Source: JBAZKK01 sp964456925 (GTDB lineage: Bacteria > Omnitrophota > Gorgyraeia > Gygaellales > Profunditerraquicolaceae). Taken from it: a DNA stretch of 21,454 nt. The stretch's first letter is position 1. Each line of letters begins with the position of its first letter. Shown here in pieces: positions 20,291 through 21,454 of the stretch. The notes under the pieces are model-generated. The model searched no databases. It saw nothing but the letters and a program-made list of their open reading frames with translations, and was not told the origin of the DNA. The position numbers and the translations under genes were made by a program. Location of the stretch: contig CAYWCX010000020.1 of the NCBI GenBank assembly GCA_964456925.1, positions 1 to 21,454 of the forward strand. Direction: 5' to 3'.

Positions 20291-20932
20291 TTATTTTTTG
20301 TTTTCTTCCGAAGTCCATGTGAATACGCAAGGATAAGGCGTCCCTCCCATAAGGTCATAAATCCAGATGCCGACCGCTGGGGCAACTTTCTTCCGCGGTG
20401 CAGTAACCCCCGGGACAGCTTCCTGCAACGCCGCTACCTTACCCCCTGAAGTTGCTATCGTTGAAATGGTATCCTTAATAATTGAACCGAGGGCCTGAAT
20501 AGTCTCGGATGTTTTCGCATCGCCCTTCATATTCAAACCGGTTAGTTTCCAGCCGTCAGCAAGAACTATGGCTGAGTCATATGTCCCTGTTCCTCTCTTG
20601 AAATAAAGGGCATATTTCTGGTCGGCGTCAGGCAAATATATAACATGCATTGAATAGATATCAGCGCCTCCGACAGCATCTGATTTTCCGGAGCCAACCG
20701 CAGCAGCAGCAGTCTCCTGACCGCTCTTTTTCTCCGTAGATTCGGCCTTTTCTGCCGTTACGTATGTCAGGTTTTTTGTCACCACCAGATACGGATGCGG
20801 TAGATAGTATGGAATCCCTTCGCCGGGCGTTTGCGTTTTCGCTTTCTGGCTCAGAGGGAGAGAATATGGCGTCGTGGCGCATCCGCATAGGAAGAGAACC
20901 ACAAGTCCCGCTACCCATTTCATCCCTTTCAT
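20291..20932 (-). CDS. Putative lipoprotein of unknown function
   Basis: This 213-residue protein has a lipoprotein-type signal: M-K-G-M-K-W, hydrophobic A-G-L-V-V-L-F-L, then L-C-G-C with C18 as the likely lipidated cysteine (C16 occupies the -2 position). A low-complexity stretch follows (about 60-90, E-K-A-E-S-T-E-K-K and A-A-A-A-V-G-S-G-K). The region from about 92 looks globular: DIYSMHVIYLPDADQKYALY, D-S-A-I-V-L-A-D-G-W-K-L-T-G-L, then a helix and the ending GIWIYDLMGGTPYPCVFTW. I recognise no named family. The ribosome binding site GGAGGAAAG fits the ATG at 20932. It is the first gene of the run that continues to the ferritin-like gene. Confidence 0.75.
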   Translation of the reverse strand: MKGMKWVAGLVVLFLCGCATTPYSLPLSQKAKTQTPGEGIPYYLPHPYLVVTKNLTYVTAEKAESTEKKSGQETAAAAVGSGKSDAVGGADIYSMHVIYLPDADQKYALYFKRGTGTYDSAIVLADGWKLTGLNMKGDAKTSETIQALGSIIKDTISTIATSGGKVAALQEAVPGVTAPRKKVAPAVGIWIYDLMGGTPYPCVFTWTSEENKK

Positions 20933-21028
20933 CTTTCCTCCTTTTCCGATTAACTGCGCGAAATCTTTCAGCTGGAAGGTGAAACTTTCGGGCTGCCCGT
21001 GACTCTGCTTTTGTCCCTTTTCAGGAAA

Positions 21029-21454
21029 CTACTTGCTGTCCTGTAAACTTTTTACCAGCTTTGCGAATTCCGTCGGAACGAGAATAATCAGACTGTTCTG
21101 CTCAGCGCCTATTTCCTGCCAGGTCTGCAGTTGCCTCAGGAGAAGCGCATTGGGAGATTCCGCAATAACCTTGGCCGCCTCCGTGAATTTCCTGCTTGCC
21201 TCTTCTTCCGCCGAGGCCTTAACCAGGCGGGAACGCTTCTCGCGGATAGCCTCAGCTTCCTTTGCCATAGCGCGCTTCATGTTATCCGGAATTTCGATAT
21301 TTTTTATTTCAACGCTTACGATATTAATACCCCAGTCATCGGTAGGGCCCTGGAGGGCAACCAGAACTTCCTTGCCGAGCTGGTCCTTGTTGCTTAATAA
21401 CATGTCTAAATCGTACTTACCCAATACGTCTCTTAATTTAGACTGGGCAAGGAG
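21029..21454 (-). CDS. Slipin/stomatin, SPFH (band 7) family, C-terminal part (runs off the right edge)
   Basis: The last 141 residues of a band-7 protein; the frame stays open to the window edge, and the internal TTG at 21424 is not the start. Visible features: Q-S-K-L-R-D-V-L-G-K-Y-D-L-D-M-L-L-S, then WGINIVSVEIKNIEIPDNM and the helical A-M-A-K-E-A-E-A-I-R-E-K-R-S-R-L, as in stomatin and slipin. A helix-rich end follows with Q-T-W-Q-E-I-G-A-E-Q-N-S-L-I-I-L-V-P-T-E, the usual slipin C-terminus. These membrane-bound proteins form oligomeric rings and are often paired with an NfeD-type protease-like protein, which would lie outside this window. The 96 bases between it and the lipoprotein gene show no hairpin and no convincing promoter. 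Confidence 0.9.
   Translation of the reverse strand, partial: LLAQSKLRDVLGKYDLDMLLSNKDQLGKEVLVALQGPTDDWGINIVSVEIKNIEIPDNMKRAMAKEAEAIREKRSRLVKASAEEEASRKFTEAAKVIAESPNALLLRQLQTWQEIGAEQNSLIILVPTEFAKLVKSLQDSK

Overview
The window looks like chromosomal DNA from a Gram-negative, probably uncultivated bacterium. An OprB-type outer-membrane porin, a lipoprotein, exported coiled-coil proteins and AsmA-like proteins point to two membranes. IspH shows the MEP isoprenoid pathway. Several features together (small AsmA-like proteins with a DUF3568-like tail, TreT next to a DUF5752 protein, a histidine-type Thi4, GYD-domain and slipin genes) recall Omnitrophota (OP3) or neighbouring phyla. That placement is inference from protein resemblance; no rRNA or other marker is present. 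Stop codons TAA, TAG and TGA all end recognisable genes, so the standard bacterial code is used. Nearly everything lies on the minus strand; ispH is the only convincing plus-strand gene.

Layout. 1-124: start of a cold-shock gene running off the left edge. 297-951: a yeast-type cytosine deaminase gene with a copy of a short dispersed repeat on each side. 959-2912: a GYD-domain protein, a decapitated ORF6N-domain protein and an OprB-family porin. 3020-5080: a long exported Lys/Glu/Ala coiled-coil protein of 29-residue repeats, cut in two by one in-frame TAA where a glutamine codon is expected. 5174-11163: a tight five-gene operon, transcribed mscS > otsA > otsB > DUF5752 > treT, which joins a mechanosensitive channel to two routes of trehalose synthesis; its OtsA carries an N-terminal membrane sensor module. 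11288-13225: thi4 and pabB (thiamine and folate precursors). 13339-14947: an AsmA-like protein and an M50 site-2-protease-like protein. 15060-15920 (+): ispH. 15931-17325: a PilZ-PilT fusion ATPase with unusual motifs. 17419-20932: a run of small redox or envelope genes (lipoprotein, membrane protein, second AsmA/DUF3568 protein, a 28-residue Cys-Cys membrane peptide, a frameshifted RnfD/NqrB-like protein, a desulfoferrodoxin-like secreted protein, a ferritin-like mini-protein). 21029-21454: the C-terminal part of a slipin/stomatin.

How the genes fit together. The strongest story is osmotic adaptation: MscS releases solutes on down-shock, OtsA/OtsB and TreT make trehalose, and the OtsA sensor domain may link synthesis to a signal from outside the inner membrane. 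The second candidate system is 17419-18852, where a tiny Cys-rich membrane peptide, an RnfD-like membrane protein, a superoxide-reductase-like exported domain and a ferritin-like protein sit close together and may form an uncharacterised redox or oxygen-defence module. No stretch over 300 bases lacks a gene. I saw no tRNA, rRNA, CRISPR array, complete insertion sequence or riboswitch.
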